Shown here: positions 1 through 10,271 of the stretch, piece after piece
Layout: each line of letters begins with the position of its first letter
How positions within the stretch are numbered: the stretch's first letter is position 1
DNA from: Endothia cerciana
Taxonomy: Eukaryota > Ascomycota > Sordariomycetes > Diaporthales > Cryphonectriaceae
Length of the DNA stretch: 64,000 nt
Direction: 5' to 3'
NCBI GenBank assembly: GCA_026119935.1
Contig: JALRMH010000002.1
Span: 372,001 to 436,000 of the forward strand
Position numbers and translations under genes: made by a program
Notes under the pieces: model-generated
Databases searched by the model: none
The model's input: only the letters and a program-made list of their open reading frames with translations
What the model was told of the DNA's origin: nothing

Positions 1-58
1 GTGTCCGCAAATCGCACAGTCGCAATGCTAAACATAGGCCAGCTTCTTCCACAGAATC

Positions 59-2787
59 ATGGATGATATTATCGACCCGGCAAAGATCTGGATTGATCTG
101 TGTCTGTGCAAGCCCGAGGCGCAAGAATACTGTCAGCTATTCTTGCATAACTACGCCGAAGAAGGGACAGAGCATAGGGTCTCTCTAAACGACGAAGGCT
201 TTGATGAGGTTCAAACGGTTGCCTCTGCGAAGACTGTGCTAGATGCTTGGAGAGATCTAATTGTGCACGTGGACAAATCAATATTGAGGGACAAACGAGC
301 CGAGGATCCAGCGCGTGCCGCGCAGTGGACACTTCGTCTCCCAGTTAAAGACCCGGGGAGAGCCAACGGTAGCCCAGTCAGCCAAATCTCAAGGGTAACC
401 AACCTATTTGATCTACAACACGGCTCTTGAGTTCAAAGCTAACTGCTCGTCTAGTGGATCGCAGAAGAATTGGCGCCTCAGCAGGGGCTCTCTCTCATTC
501 AGACGTTTGAGAAGCGGGAAGCGACCTCAGACGATGTGTTGCTCATCCTCAGCACGTTGTGGGGCCGAAGTCGAGACATCATCTTGGAACCTCGCCTCCG
601 CATCAGCTTCCACGGGGTCCTTCTTCTATCTGCAATGGGCGGCTTTCGGATCGGTGTGGTGAAGGACCTGAAGTATCGCCAAGTTCAGCTCGCTTTTGTC
701 CGTACAGGAGACCAGATGCAGCTTGTGGCGACCATCACCCTCCAACAAAACAAGAAAAGAAAGTTCGTCATCAGGGGCGCTCAAGACGAAACGTGAGTTG
801 TCCTTTTCCCTGAATGAAGCCCTGTATGAATTGGTTTATGGCGCCCCTGACCGACTGGGTGTTTAGTGTATCGATCTCGGTAACACTTGTACCCTGCAAG
901 ATGCTCTGCCTTGTGAGCCTGCTCGTCAGCCAGGCCCTTGTTGAGAATGCCTTTGACCCAGAGTTCAACTCGTTCAATGAGCTCTTGACTCGGCCTATGA
1001 TGGCGGACGGAGTAGACTATCTTCCTTTGCGATGGAAGGAGGAGGTCCTGGATGACCTGATCCTCACGATCTCAACCCAACAATATTGGAAGATCTGGTA
1101 ATTCATCCCCTAGCGTCCACCTTACGCTGACTCGAGTTCTGTTTGTGGTTGTGTCGTGGCTCTTCCGTGGCTCTTCCGCGCTCCCGTGCGACAATGCTTG
1201 TCCAAGTGGCTTGAAGTCTGAAGTTCACTTCACGCCGTGAAGGCTAACAAAAGAGCAGGGGGCGAGCATTATACATAGCCGGCGTCCGTCATTCAATTCG
1301 TCCATACGCGGTACGCGTGGGGGCGGGAAGTCGCATCGATAGTTCGTCACTCTCCCGCAGGCTCCGAAGTCAAGATTGGTTTGTCCTAGCCAGGCTCTAA
1401 CTGCTGAGCAGGTACACTGACGCCCGCCCTGCGAAATTACCTGTTGTCACACACCTCGGCAGTCTATGAGCGCAGCTACCAACCTCGTCATGTGGGCGCG
1501 AACCTGTTGGAGGCGAACTTTGGGGATTCAGGTTCTAGCGAGAACAGCCAGCAGCTCTTCGCCCGACTCCGACAGGCCTGTCTCCAACGCGACGACACTG
1601 CGCCTATTTACCTGACAAAGGACGAGATCGAGTCGTTCGAGAGCTGCACGGCCATGGTCGATCTTCGAGCAGAATGGCAGGGACTGATCTCTAGTCACGG
1701 CTCTAACGCCCCCGAAACGCGACGGGTCCGCGCGCAGATAAACAACTTCGTCACCCGGCGAAGTCATCTCTGCCTCCAATTCAAGCGAAAGGCGTATTTT
1801 GAGCATGTGGACAGAATGCGTGCCCTTGGCCAGCCTATCGACCCCGAGATCTTGCGAGGCACGTGCCAGACTGACCCGCGCCCGCGGCCGAACGTCCATC
1901 CAGACTTCGGAGCACCGCATCTAGGCAGCTTTCTCCACGACGAAAATATGGGCAGGGACCGCCGAGGGCATTATTTCGTGGAAATGCTAGTTGAATACCT
2001 GTCTTATCGATATAGCAGTGTTGAAGCAATTGCGAGGGATCTTGTCGCAGAATACACTGGCTCGGATCCTCCACTGCGGCCCATGGATCTCAACCTCGAG
2101 AACCGCTCGCGGTGTTTGTTTGGCTGCGCATCTCTCGCAAGTCGGACCAAGCTCGACGTTCACTTCGTTGCATTCCACAAAAAATCGGTAGAGTCGCCGT
2201 TTCCATGCCCCGAGTGTCGCCTCGAAGGCCGCAAGGCTCCTGTCATCGACGGCATGCTGGAATGGAGCATCCACACTGAGAGGGTGCATGGGAAACTGCA
2301 CTCGCCCAAGCCGAGAGCCCCCGAGCGGCTCAGAGACCGCGGACCGCGGACATACGAGCGACCTCCCAGAGTACCCTGCCTGCTCTGCTGGACCATGTGT
2401 TGCGTAGGACAGGGCTATTCCCGGTATTTCAACAAGGCTTACAAATTTAATGACTTCAACGAACCCTTCCCTTGCCCGGCTTGTCGGCGCCTAGGCCTTG
2501 GGCAGAACGTCTTGATTGATGGCACTCAGGCTTGGGTGGGCCACTCGAGGGATGTACATGGCGTCGACGCACAGCGCGGGGTCTCGACCTCAGAACCAGA
2601 AGCTCCCAAGGTGATCACGCAACGGGGTCGAGCGGGAAAAGTCCTCAAGCGCGTCGCGGCCAACTCTGGTGGGACTCGATTTCCGTACAACAGAAGGCCA
2701 CCGCCCTCCCCAAGCACAACGGCCAAGTCATCGCTGGGAAAGGATGAGACGCCCAAGATTGATGCTGGTGGCGTGCCGCTGCTTTAG
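59..2787 (+). CDS. DUF3435 tyrosine recombinase, Starship captain-like, with C-terminal zinc fingers
   Basis: A site-specific tyrosine recombinase of the fungal DUF3435 family; members at Starship edges catalyse movement of the whole element. Five exons fit in phase: 59-394, 455-792, 867-1097, 1259-1341 and 1412-2787, giving 787 residues. The joins restore family-typical runs such as SRWIAEELAP, YWKIWGRALYIAGVR and DSTLTPALRNYLLSHTS. Candidate catalytic residues are Arg177 (GGFRIG), Tyr318 and Arg321 (PYAVRVGAG, the HxxR position) and Tyr352 (YERSYQ). The C-terminal half carries Cys/His fingers: CLFGC with H-x4-H, then two CPxC units each with H-x4-H. I see no stop or frameshift, so it could be functional. 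The ATG at 59 is only 58 bases from the window edge, and TTCCACAG just before it could be a splice acceptor, so more N-terminal sequence may lie outside. The donors at 1098 and 1342 are weak (GTAATT, GTTCGT). It may instead be a DUF3435 relative that does not mobilise an element. Confidence 0.8.
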
Positions 2788-3114
2788 ACAGGCAACGGCA
2801 GTTTTCTGCTGACATTCAGACATGGAGTCCTTGACGCAAATGGCCCGGAGCTCGGCTGCAGATGTGCTTTAGGCGGCCGATGTCACAAACTGCTACCGCA
2901 ACGATTGGCAGCCAAGACGGTTGTGAACGCAAATATATTGGTGCTATGACTATAAATCTTTCAAACAGCAGTGTCCACAGTCCAACACATTAGTAATCCC
3001 CAGAATCAACTTGTGACTTGCTAGAGTAGCAGCTTTTGGACCCCTTCAAGTTGTGTTAGCTTGCCTTGTTCCAAGTTTGCTGCTTGAATTAAGGTCGAAA
3101 TCTTACAACCCCAA
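2788..3114. other. Intergenic, no gene seen
   Basis: AT-rich spacer between the recombinase and a convergent MADS-like ORF. I see only the 3' flank of the recombinase gene and no repeat or RNA gene. Confidence 0.6.
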
Positions 3115-3435
3115 CTACAGCAGACCCATTCTTTCTTCCTCCTCTGTCAGAGATCGGATTTGGTGAAATTGGAATGCATTGCTCGACCTGAACCACGCGT
3201 TGCGGACTTTACTGGAAAAAGAACGAGTCTTTTGCCTGAAACTTGCTTTCGGACGAGGTTCGGGAGCGCTCTCAAAGGATTCCATGGTGTAATGATCAGG
3301 AGAATAAAACTCAAAACACTTCCATTCACTTTCAACGATGATACTGACTTTCGTTCCCGGATGGTATCGAATTAGTCGACGCGCTTCATTCCGAAGGATG
3401 CTCAGACGAAGAGAGAAAAGTAATTGATTCATCAT
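3115..3435 (-). CDS. Small MADS-box-like protein (divergent)
   Basis: A 106-residue protein starting at the ATG at 3435. Residues of about 10-50 resemble the second half of a MADS domain: an Arg-rich helix (SILRNEARRLIRY), then a hydrophobic strand and a turn strand (KVSIIVES, KCFEFYS), as in the FKKAxxL...VxLIIxSxxGKxxEYS pattern of SRF/MCM1-type factors. The rest is basic and Ser-rich and ends in an acidic run. The N-terminal DNA-contact arm of a true MADS box is not evident. Two other ORFs in this window (about 4.0 and 23.3 kb) show the same pattern, which supports it being a real gene. DNA binding is an inference. Confidence 0.4.
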   Translation of the reverse strand: MMNQLLFSLRLSILRNEARRLIRYHPGTKVSIIVESEWKCFEFYSPDHYTMESFESAPEPRPKASFRQKTRSFSSKVRNAWFRSSNAFQFHQIRSLTEEEERMGLL

Positions 3436-4044
3436 CAAAAAAGATTAGGGAACTGATCGATTTTGTAGGTATAGAAGCAGCAAGACTATGTATTTATAGA
3501 TGACGATTTTAAATGTAAAGAGGGATGGACTCTTGTGCGCTGTCGTTGCCAGTTGGCTGCGATTGGAGGGTAATTTTAGCTAGGTACCTAAGTACATATG
3601 TAACTAAGTACGTAAGTACATAGGTACCCCGGACATTGCAGCCGCGCGCTTAGATGGTGCTATATTCCTACCGGTTGATTTACTAAAATCTGTTTTTGGC
3701 CATGAAGCAACACCCGAATAGGCCGATGTAGGTGCTGGTATACGTGTGTTTGCTAGGTGGCTTTGAAAGTCCTAGCGTTTAAGCCTTTACTAATTAGAAG
3801 AAAGTTGCAAGTCCACAATGCAGCATACGGTCAATTGTCTATAAGACTTTGAAAGACGACTATTTTAATTATGCATGTGAGATTATACGACTGTCTGCCT
3901 GAGACTATGCAAAAGGTACCTACTTAAGTAGGTAGTAACCGACAAGAAAGTACTTTCACAACATTAAACACCGCCCAGCGTAACATTAGGCTCAATATCA
4001 ACACCAGTTTTCCAAAACCCCTTCGAGACAGCGCGCGAAAACAA
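3436..4044. other. Intergenic with GTACCTA-type palindromic words
   Basis: About 0.6 kb without a gene. It holds a cluster of GGTACCTAAGTAC-like words at about 3582-3629 and a perfect 16-bp palindrome, ACCTACTTAAGTAGGT, at 3918-3933. Related words recur elsewhere in the accessory half. Confidence 0.6.
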
Positions 4045-4689
4045 TCATTCATCCATCAAGTCCTTAGCAAAATCCAAGAGTTGTCTCTTGCGTGCAAGAA
4101 AGGTTGGCGACGGCGGGGCCAGACTTGCTGTGAGACTACTACCAGAGCTGCTCACAAAGTCGGGCAGAGAACCGGCGATATCATTCTCATCAAGATATAA
4201 TTGTGCTGGCAAACTCATGTTCGTAAGCTGAGAGATGTTCTGCGCGTCGTTCTGGGTAGACTCTTCAGAGAGAGAGAAAGAATTGGCGTGGAAGAACTCT
4301 GGCGTTGGTGGGAAGAGAGACTCAGACGAAGAAGAAGCACCAGTTGAAGGAGTGAACGCCGTATCTGATGGAGAGTCTTGAGACGCATTTCGGGGCGAGT
4401 AATGGTCTGTCTTCTCAGAACGTGTTGAGGACGCTCGGTGCCGGTCGGCAATAGTCTCGAAATTGTCAGGTCCCCATTTGTGGTCATCGGGAATAGACAA
4501 AGACGACGCCATCTCCAAGAACCCAGGTTCTGATTGATAGCCGAAGACTGAACCATCTGAATATTTGATTACAATCCCCATCTGGCAGGGGTAGAATTGA
4601 TGGTATTGGAAAGACTTTTTGAAGATCCCTTTTCTTCTTCCCTTTAGGCCCCGCCCGTAGTCTTTGTTCCGGCCTTTACCACGAGGCAT
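4045..4689 (-). CDS. MADS-box-like (SRF-type) putative transcription factor
   Basis: A single-exon protein of 214 residues with ATG at 4689. Residues 15-52 follow the MADS pattern: RRKGIFKKSFQYHQFY matches the RRNGLFKKAxELSVLC helix, followed by the strands MGIVIKYSDGSVFGYQSE. The start is basic (MPRGKGRNKDYGRG), as in a MADS N-terminal arm. The remaining 160 residues are Ser-, Asp- and Glu-rich and low in complexity, which suits a disordered regulatory tail, and the last 20 form a charged helix. Its upstream region is an unusually long purine tract. It is the best of three MADS-like ORFs here. A nuclear DNA-binding role is inferred. Confidence 0.55.
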   Translation of the reverse strand: MPRGKGRNKDYGRGLKGRRKGIFKKSFQYHQFYPCQMGIVIKYSDGSVFGYQSEPGFLEMASSLSIPDDHKWGPDNFETIADRHRASSTRSEKTDHYSPRNASQDSPSDTAFTPSTGASSSSESLFPPTPEFFHANSFSLSEESTQNDAQNISQLTNMSLPAQLYLDENDIAGSLPDFVSSSGSSLTASLAPPSPTFLARKRQLLDFAKDLMDE

Positions 4690-5285
4690 GGTAATGTGAA
4701 TGTTAAAAAAAAAGAGAAAACAAGAAAAAGAGAGAAAAGATTCGAATGAAGAACTAAGAGAGAGAAGACGAGAGAAGACGAGAGAAGAATGGGAGAAAAA
4801 AAGAGGGAGAGCGAAAGAGAAACGACTTGGTTCGTCCTGGATATGCAGGACCGAGACCGGTGGGCTTGTGGCGATTTATATGCGCACTTCAGCTAAATTT
4901 GATACATGCCCATTCATCAGTGATGAATTGTTGGGTGGCCTCGATAAGCGGCGCGCGCGTACTGAAGCCGTGTGGCCACCGAGCAGGCCCTCCGCGCTTA
5001 TTCGCGCCTCGGTTTCATGCCGGGGGTGGCGTAGCCATCCCCGGGGCTTAGCGCCGGCGTGCCCCGGGTAGGCCGACCGGCCCCCGAGCGGATCCAAAAT
5101 AGACTCAGGCTGGTTGAAAATATAACAGGTTCATTATCAACGGGTGGAAAATCAACGGGCGCATATCTTGGAGACAGAGTCTTCTAGAAGAAGTCTTGGG
5201 AGTCTTAAGGAAAAGCCTCCATGGGAAGTCCAGTAAAGTCCTAAAGCTTTCAAACTCACTGAAGGCAATTTTCTGTCTTCTTACT
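4690..5285. other. Divergent promoter region with purine tract and GC-rich patch
   Basis: Lies between the MADS-like gene (-) and the ferric reductase (+). From about 4706 to 4830 one strand is almost pure A/G. From about 4935 to 5095 is a sharply GC-rich patch with internal complementarity (CCCCGGGG near 5040 and GCCCCGGG near 5060). No convincing ORF. Confidence 0.5.
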
Positions 5286-7422
5286 ATGGAGATCATGCAA
5301 TATTATCTGATATTCTTTCTAGGTGGTCTCGTTGTGCTCGGGGCATTTCAGCTCTGGCACCTTTTCTTACAATATGCCTCCCGGTGGCTCGCATTCCTCT
5401 TCGTACGGTATATCCAATACCCACTCCTCTTGCAGCGAGAACAGTGGTGCAATATGACCCGGCTCCAGGCAGCTTGCCTAACTTTCTACTTCTGCTTTAA
5501 CGTCCTTGCCCTAGTGCTGTCACTTGATAATCTTCGTGATCTTGAGCGCAGGGCAGCATTTGCAGCAGTGGTCAACCTAACACCAGTATACCTAGGTGGC
5601 AGAACAAATCCAATAGTCGATCGTCTTGGGATTTCTCTATCGAATTACTACCTAGCTCACTACTGGGTGAGCAGGGTTGCGATTGCAGATGGACTTCTTC
5701 ACAGCATAGTGGTGTTAACACTTCAGCCTCGGCCTAGTGCCATTGCTACATCGGGCTATATTGTAAGTGATATTCAGAGCCTGGACTTCCAAATGACTAA
5801 CTCGATAGATATAGTTATTTACAGCTTTTATTATCGTCCTTGGTTCATCGATTTGGATCTGCCGAAAGCTGCAAGGGGACAGATTCTGGATTCTCCATTG
5901 CCTGGCTGCCGCTCTTGTCCTTGCTGTACTATTGTGGCATGTTCTACTACTGCGATCAACCCTTCTCACTGCATTAGTTTCGCTCTCGGCCGGGCTCTGG
6001 CTCGCAACTACCATCTACAGGCTACTTATCGTTCTTTACCGAGGAAGGAGAGTGACCATTCAAAGGGTCACGCAGTACAGTGATACCACGGTTATTGAGG
6101 TATCTAGCAGACACACTTTCAAGCGTTCTCCTGGTGCCTACTTCTACGTATACTTTCCTGGATCTTATTGGCAGTACAACATCTTGACCAGTTTTCCCAT
6201 GCTGGTCATATGGGATGAGCCGTCACAACATACTCAGCCCAAATACACAACAAACTTTTCCTTTGTAACAAGCCACGGAAACAAACTTTCAGACCATATC
6301 AGAAAGCTTGAAAGCCACAGGTATCTACTTTTGGAGGGGCCTTATGGTGGTAATTCCAATCTACACAACTTCGAGACGGTGTTCCTGGTTGCCAAGGGGA
6401 CCGGAATCATCGGTTTATTGCCTCTAGCCATCTCACTAGCCGAACGACGACGACACGATGACGACCTACGTAAGGCATCGCAAAACTTCCCGAAAATGGA
6501 GAATCAGCTTACGCAAATGGAAGAAGACTGGAGAAATCGGGAAAGAGAACTAGCACAAGATGAACAAGAACTAATTAAAAAGGAGCAAAACTTACTCAGG
6601 AACGGTAAGAGGCTTCGTCGACGAGTTGGCAATTCAAAGACGCTTGAGGATGCCCTGGAACTGGAGGCCAAAGCCCTAAAGAGAGAGCGAAGCAGAATGG
6701 ACCAGGAGGGAGAGGATATCCGGACAGCAAGATTGCGTTTTCAGCAGCATAAAGACAAGACTATGTCCGGCATGTTCTTTAGTGATGCTACCAGGAAGGT
6801 TGATCTCTTCTGGGAACTGGATCACAATGACCAAGGGCTTTGGGCTTGGAAGTACCTAAAGATCCTCCAGGACTTGGACCCTGAAAATGTATGTAGGTTT
6901 TCCTCGCTAGTATGGAACGATGTCTGACTAATTATTGCACAGAGACTTCTTGTCGTCTGGTGCATTTTCCCATACCCTCGCCCAAAGAACTCAAGGCCAC
7001 TTTTCCGGCTCTCCGATCACTGGGTATGCCTGTACCCAACAGTTGGACGACCGAGCTTTTCCGATACAGTCACGTCAACAATTGAAAGAGAGGCACATTC
7101 ACCTGGTAGAATAATTGTTGTTGGTGAGTTTCTTTGATTCAGTGGTGGAACTGGGGCGACTGCTAATTTGATTCCAGGTTGTGGAGATTATCACTTCGTG
7201 GAGCAGGTTCGCTCAAGCGCAGTGCACACTACTCGTCCTGACAGATTCGTCCACTTTGCTGAAGCAGAATATCAGTCAATTCGAGAACAGCGCGGCATTG
7301 AAAAGGTAGCTGAGCAGTCGACAGAGCTGGTACTGCTGTCTGATCGAACTAGTGCCCGGATGCGAAACGACAACGGATCGTATTTGACCCGGAGCAGCAC
7401 AAGTAGTTTTGGCATGGTATAG
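5286..7422 (+). CDS. Ferric reductase / NADPH-oxidase-like transmembrane protein (FRE) with coiled-coil insert
   Basis: An integral-membrane FRE-family flavocytochrome that would pass electrons from NADPH through FAD and two hemes to a metal or oxygen. Four exons join in phase: 5286-5762, 5815-6888, 6943-7123 and 7178-7422, giving 658 residues. Two H-x13-H pairs that would hold the hemes are intact (HYWVSR...GLLH and LHCL...LLWH). The motifs NLTPVYLGGR, GPYGG and AKGTGIIGL (nucleotide binding) are present, and the last part (SDHWVCLYP, VVGCGDYHFVEQVR) is the NADPH-domain C-terminus. Two things are odd: the usual HPF(T/M) FAD motif reads TSFPM, and about 110 charged coiled-coil residues interrupt the NADPH domain before KVDLFWELD. 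FREs are recurrent Starship accessory genes, which fits the recombinase upstream. The frame is intact. Confidence 0.8.
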
Positions 7423-7872
7423 CGTAGGTATTATGGTAAATGAGCTTAGTGAACTAGACAATCCTACTTTCTTAACTGCCTAGGCGAAAACTAGCCACTG
7501 AACACAATATCAGGCGTTAAAGTATGCCCAGATGGCCCAGGACATGCTGTAAGCTAAAGTGCATAAATTTGCTCATTACCAGCTTGTTTCGGTTAAAAAT
7601 AACAGTTTAAATCTTAAAAGTTTAAATAAATCCTATTTTGAAATAGTACCAAAGACCTGGGCTAAAAAAGAAATTTAAAAAAAAAGAAGGAAAAAAAAGA
7701 AAAGCTGCTTACTTTCAAACTTAGATGTCAAGGCACCTGGGCAGCTGCAAAACCTCCTAGATGATAAATACTCTGAAAGCCCGCCAGAAAAAAAAAACCC
7801 CCCCACTATAAGAACAATACTATTAAGCTGCTGTAAGAGGAGATCAGCACACGAGTTGTTCGGAAAGATTCA
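7423..7872. other. Intergenic, A-rich
   Basis: About 450 bases with A-rich runs (7665-7705, 7785-7800). No gene seen; probably the terminator side of the reductase and the promoter of the next gene. Confidence 0.6.
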
Positions 7873-9078
7873 ATGAAGAGAAGTAGGAGAATCCAAGGCC
7901 TAGTGCCCGAGGCACCACAAGGCTTGCCAGCAAGGACAGCTGCAAGAAAGCCAACAAAAGGCAGGCAAAAGCAGACGAAATCAAATACCGAACCAAAATC
8001 CTCTCAGTCATCCAAAGGGGAGAGCACACAGGAAGCGGCTAAAGAAGTGGAATCGTCTCGGGCGTCAGAGCAAAGTACGCGACATGCTTTCAGCACAAAG
8101 CGCGGGCGTTACCAAAGGGAAGATTCAGGATCAGACTTGAACCCACGAAAAAAACAACGCCGGAACGATCCAACCAGGAAGAGTCGGCTACAGCAAGCTA
8201 CTGAGGACTCAGAATCAGACGGGGGCCTCCAAGAAAGATTACGCCCCAGCGATCCTAGCAAATACCATCAGCCGACAGCAATCAGTGAGAATTCAGAATC
8301 AGACCGGACAGGATCAGACTCCGAATCATACATGGATCCGTTTAAGGAGCCCGGCTGGCCGATCGACCGATTGCTTGCGGCCATCGACGCGCGTACGGCC
8401 AGGGACAAGGCGCGTGCGGCCATGGACGCGCTGAGTGATTCTGAGTCCGATAACGTTGGTGGCAGCACTGCTTTTAATACGCGTCGAACTTCGGAGCAGG
8501 CGACATTAAATCAGGAACGAAGTGAGGACGATGGACGAACACGACAACAGGGCAGTCGTCGCTGGGGCCAAAGGACAATCTCCGCGAGACAGAATTACCC
8601 TATGGCTGTCGCTAAATCTGGTGACAAAGACTACGACTACATCGAACTGATGGATCCCGACGACCCAGATGCAGACAGACCTGTCCAGGGACGGATACGA
8701 TATGTTGTGAGTCGGGGCTATCTTTATGTCACCCTTCCCAGCTTAAAAAAGGAAACGGCCGATCTCGAACGGGCTGTCCTTGTTAAGGGCAGTGCGCATC
8801 AGGAGGCTAAGAAAAGATTTATCGCTGGACGAGGCAGGACAGTCACATCTGCTCCTCTTACTAGTCTTGATAATTGTGCTTGGCATGAGTTCAAACTCAA
8901 CACGACTGCGACTACACCATCAAACTCGATGACAATGAATGAAGGCTATGTGGACAAGGAAGGACGGCGAAACATGCTCCTTCTTTCTATGACAACTACG
9001 AAACAGGCTTTTGGAGAGATGGCCGATGACGGCGTGTCCAAGAGGCGAGCTGCAGTCGGGCAAAATTGGGCAGATTGA
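7873..9078 (+). CDS. Unrecognised basic, Ser/Asp-rich, probably nuclear protein
   Basis: A single-exon ORF of 401 residues with ATG at 7873. I do not recognise a family. Residues 1-190 are low complexity: Lys/Arg clusters that look like nuclear localisation signals (PRKKQRR, around residue 92), alternating with repeated acidic SESD/SDSES runs at least four times. Residues 260-330 are better ordered, with the strands RIRYVVSRGYLYVTLP and a charged helix. A chromatin or nuclear role is only a guess. It sits between two Starship-associated families and may be cargo. Confidence 0.6.
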   Translation: MKRSRRIQGLVPEAPQGLPARTAARKPTKGRQKQTKSNTEPKSSQSSKGESTQEAAKEVESSRASEQSTRHAFSTKRGRYQREDSGSDLNPRKKQRRNDPTRKSRLQQATEDSESDGGLQERLRPSDPSKYHQPTAISENSESDRTGSDSESYMDPFKEPGWPIDRLLAAIDARTARDKARAAMDALSDSESDNVGGSTAFNTRRTSEQATLNQERSEDDGRTRQQGSRRWGQRTISARQNYPMAVAKSGDKDYDYIELMDPDDPDADRPVQGRIRYVVSRGYLYVTLPSLKKETADLERAVLVKGSAHQEAKKRFIAGRGRTVTSAPLTSLDNCAWHEFKLNTTATTPSNSMTMNEGYVDKEGRRNMLLLSMTTTKQAFGEMADDGVSKRRAAVGQNWAD

Positions 9079-10271
9079 CATGGTATATGTGCACTTTGAA
9101 GTATTGATTATGAATTGTTGCTGGCTGTCATGGACTTGCTATACTTAAGTAACAGATTGATACCTATGTATTCTATTCTACTTTCGGTTTGTTATCAGAC
9201 ATTTAGCATCTGGGAACGTTTGTCCAAGAAACAAGCCCTAGAGGGCTTGCGGTACCAACGCCACATGCAACCTTAGAAAGCGAGCTTCTACTTATACATG
9301 GTCATATCTAACTTCGGGGACCACTGCCCCACTGCGCAAATTCTTCCCTCCTGCAACAACCTCTCGTGCCACCGCCAGCAACAGCATTAGCAGTTCTTTT
9401 CGACCTACCCACCCTCACCTGCAGCGGAAGGGGGGTTGCCGGAGGGACTAGAGGTCTAGGGGACTAGAGGGACTGGGGGATTAGGAGACTGGGGGACTAG
9501 GGGACTGGAAGGAAGGGGGAGAGGAGGACACCCGGGGGGAGAGGCCACTTTGTTTGTTTCCTGTTTCTGCTTTTATAACCGCTGGGCTCCTCCCGGCAAG
9601 ACCTCACGATAGTTACGGACGGGCCGGAACGATGCCCTCAGTCTTGCCGGAGGGGGTTTACGCCACCCAATTTACGTTGCTTCTCCCCTTGGACCAAAAT
9701 CACACGCATTCCGTCAAACCAAAACACCAAAAGCGGTGGCCACGAGAGGTTAGATAAGTACTTTCAAGCACCGACCAGTTAGCATACATCCGCCTACAGC
9801 TCCTGTGCAATTACCAAACAAAGACCCTAGTGCTGATACAATAAAGATCATTGCAGAAAGTTTAGTGACGTTGTTACTTGCAAGTCTCCAGATTTTTCTT
9901 GCCATGTATAGAAGAATGCAGCGCCCTTCGTTCCATCTAGACACAAATCCCGAGAACCTTCATACATGAAGTCCTTGACTACGCCGCTGCACCTAGCCCT
10001 GCCAAAACGACCGTGCCTAAGCTTCCGCAAAATGAGAAGATCTAGACTCCGCCGCTGCCTCCGACCCTGTCGGATTGACGACCATGTCCGGAAATCTGAG
10101 TTTTGCATGTACTAGCAATGCATAGGAATGCGTGCGAGACTGCCCGCTGCCCCCGGCCCTGCCAGGTTAACGGGTATATCTTTTCCGCAGACTTACGCGC
10201 ACCGCAGCACTGAAAGAAGGCCCCAAGATCATTAGGTTTGACTCGATACCTGCCTCTCCGGTAGCTTGCTC
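9079..10271. other. Intergenic with G-rich minisatellite
   Basis: About 1.2 kb. The only marked feature is a degenerate G-rich tandem array at about 9430-9545 (see the repeat entry). Short ORFs on both strands look like chance. Confidence 0.6.
9430..9545. repeat. G-rich degenerate minisatellite, GGGGACTAG-type unit
   Basis: Roughly ten head-to-tail variants of a 9-10 base unit (GGGGACTAGA, GGGGGATTAG, GGGGGACTAG), running into GGAAGGAAGGGGGAGAGG. The G-run spacing fits G-quadruplex rules. Unit boundaries are approximate. Confidence 0.75.

Noticed and set aside
1098..1411. Apparent deletion of the recombinase core between two coding blocks
   Set aside because: Two introns with an 83-base exon (RALYIAGVR...VRVGAGSRID) restore the expected catalytic region in phase, so no deletion is needed.
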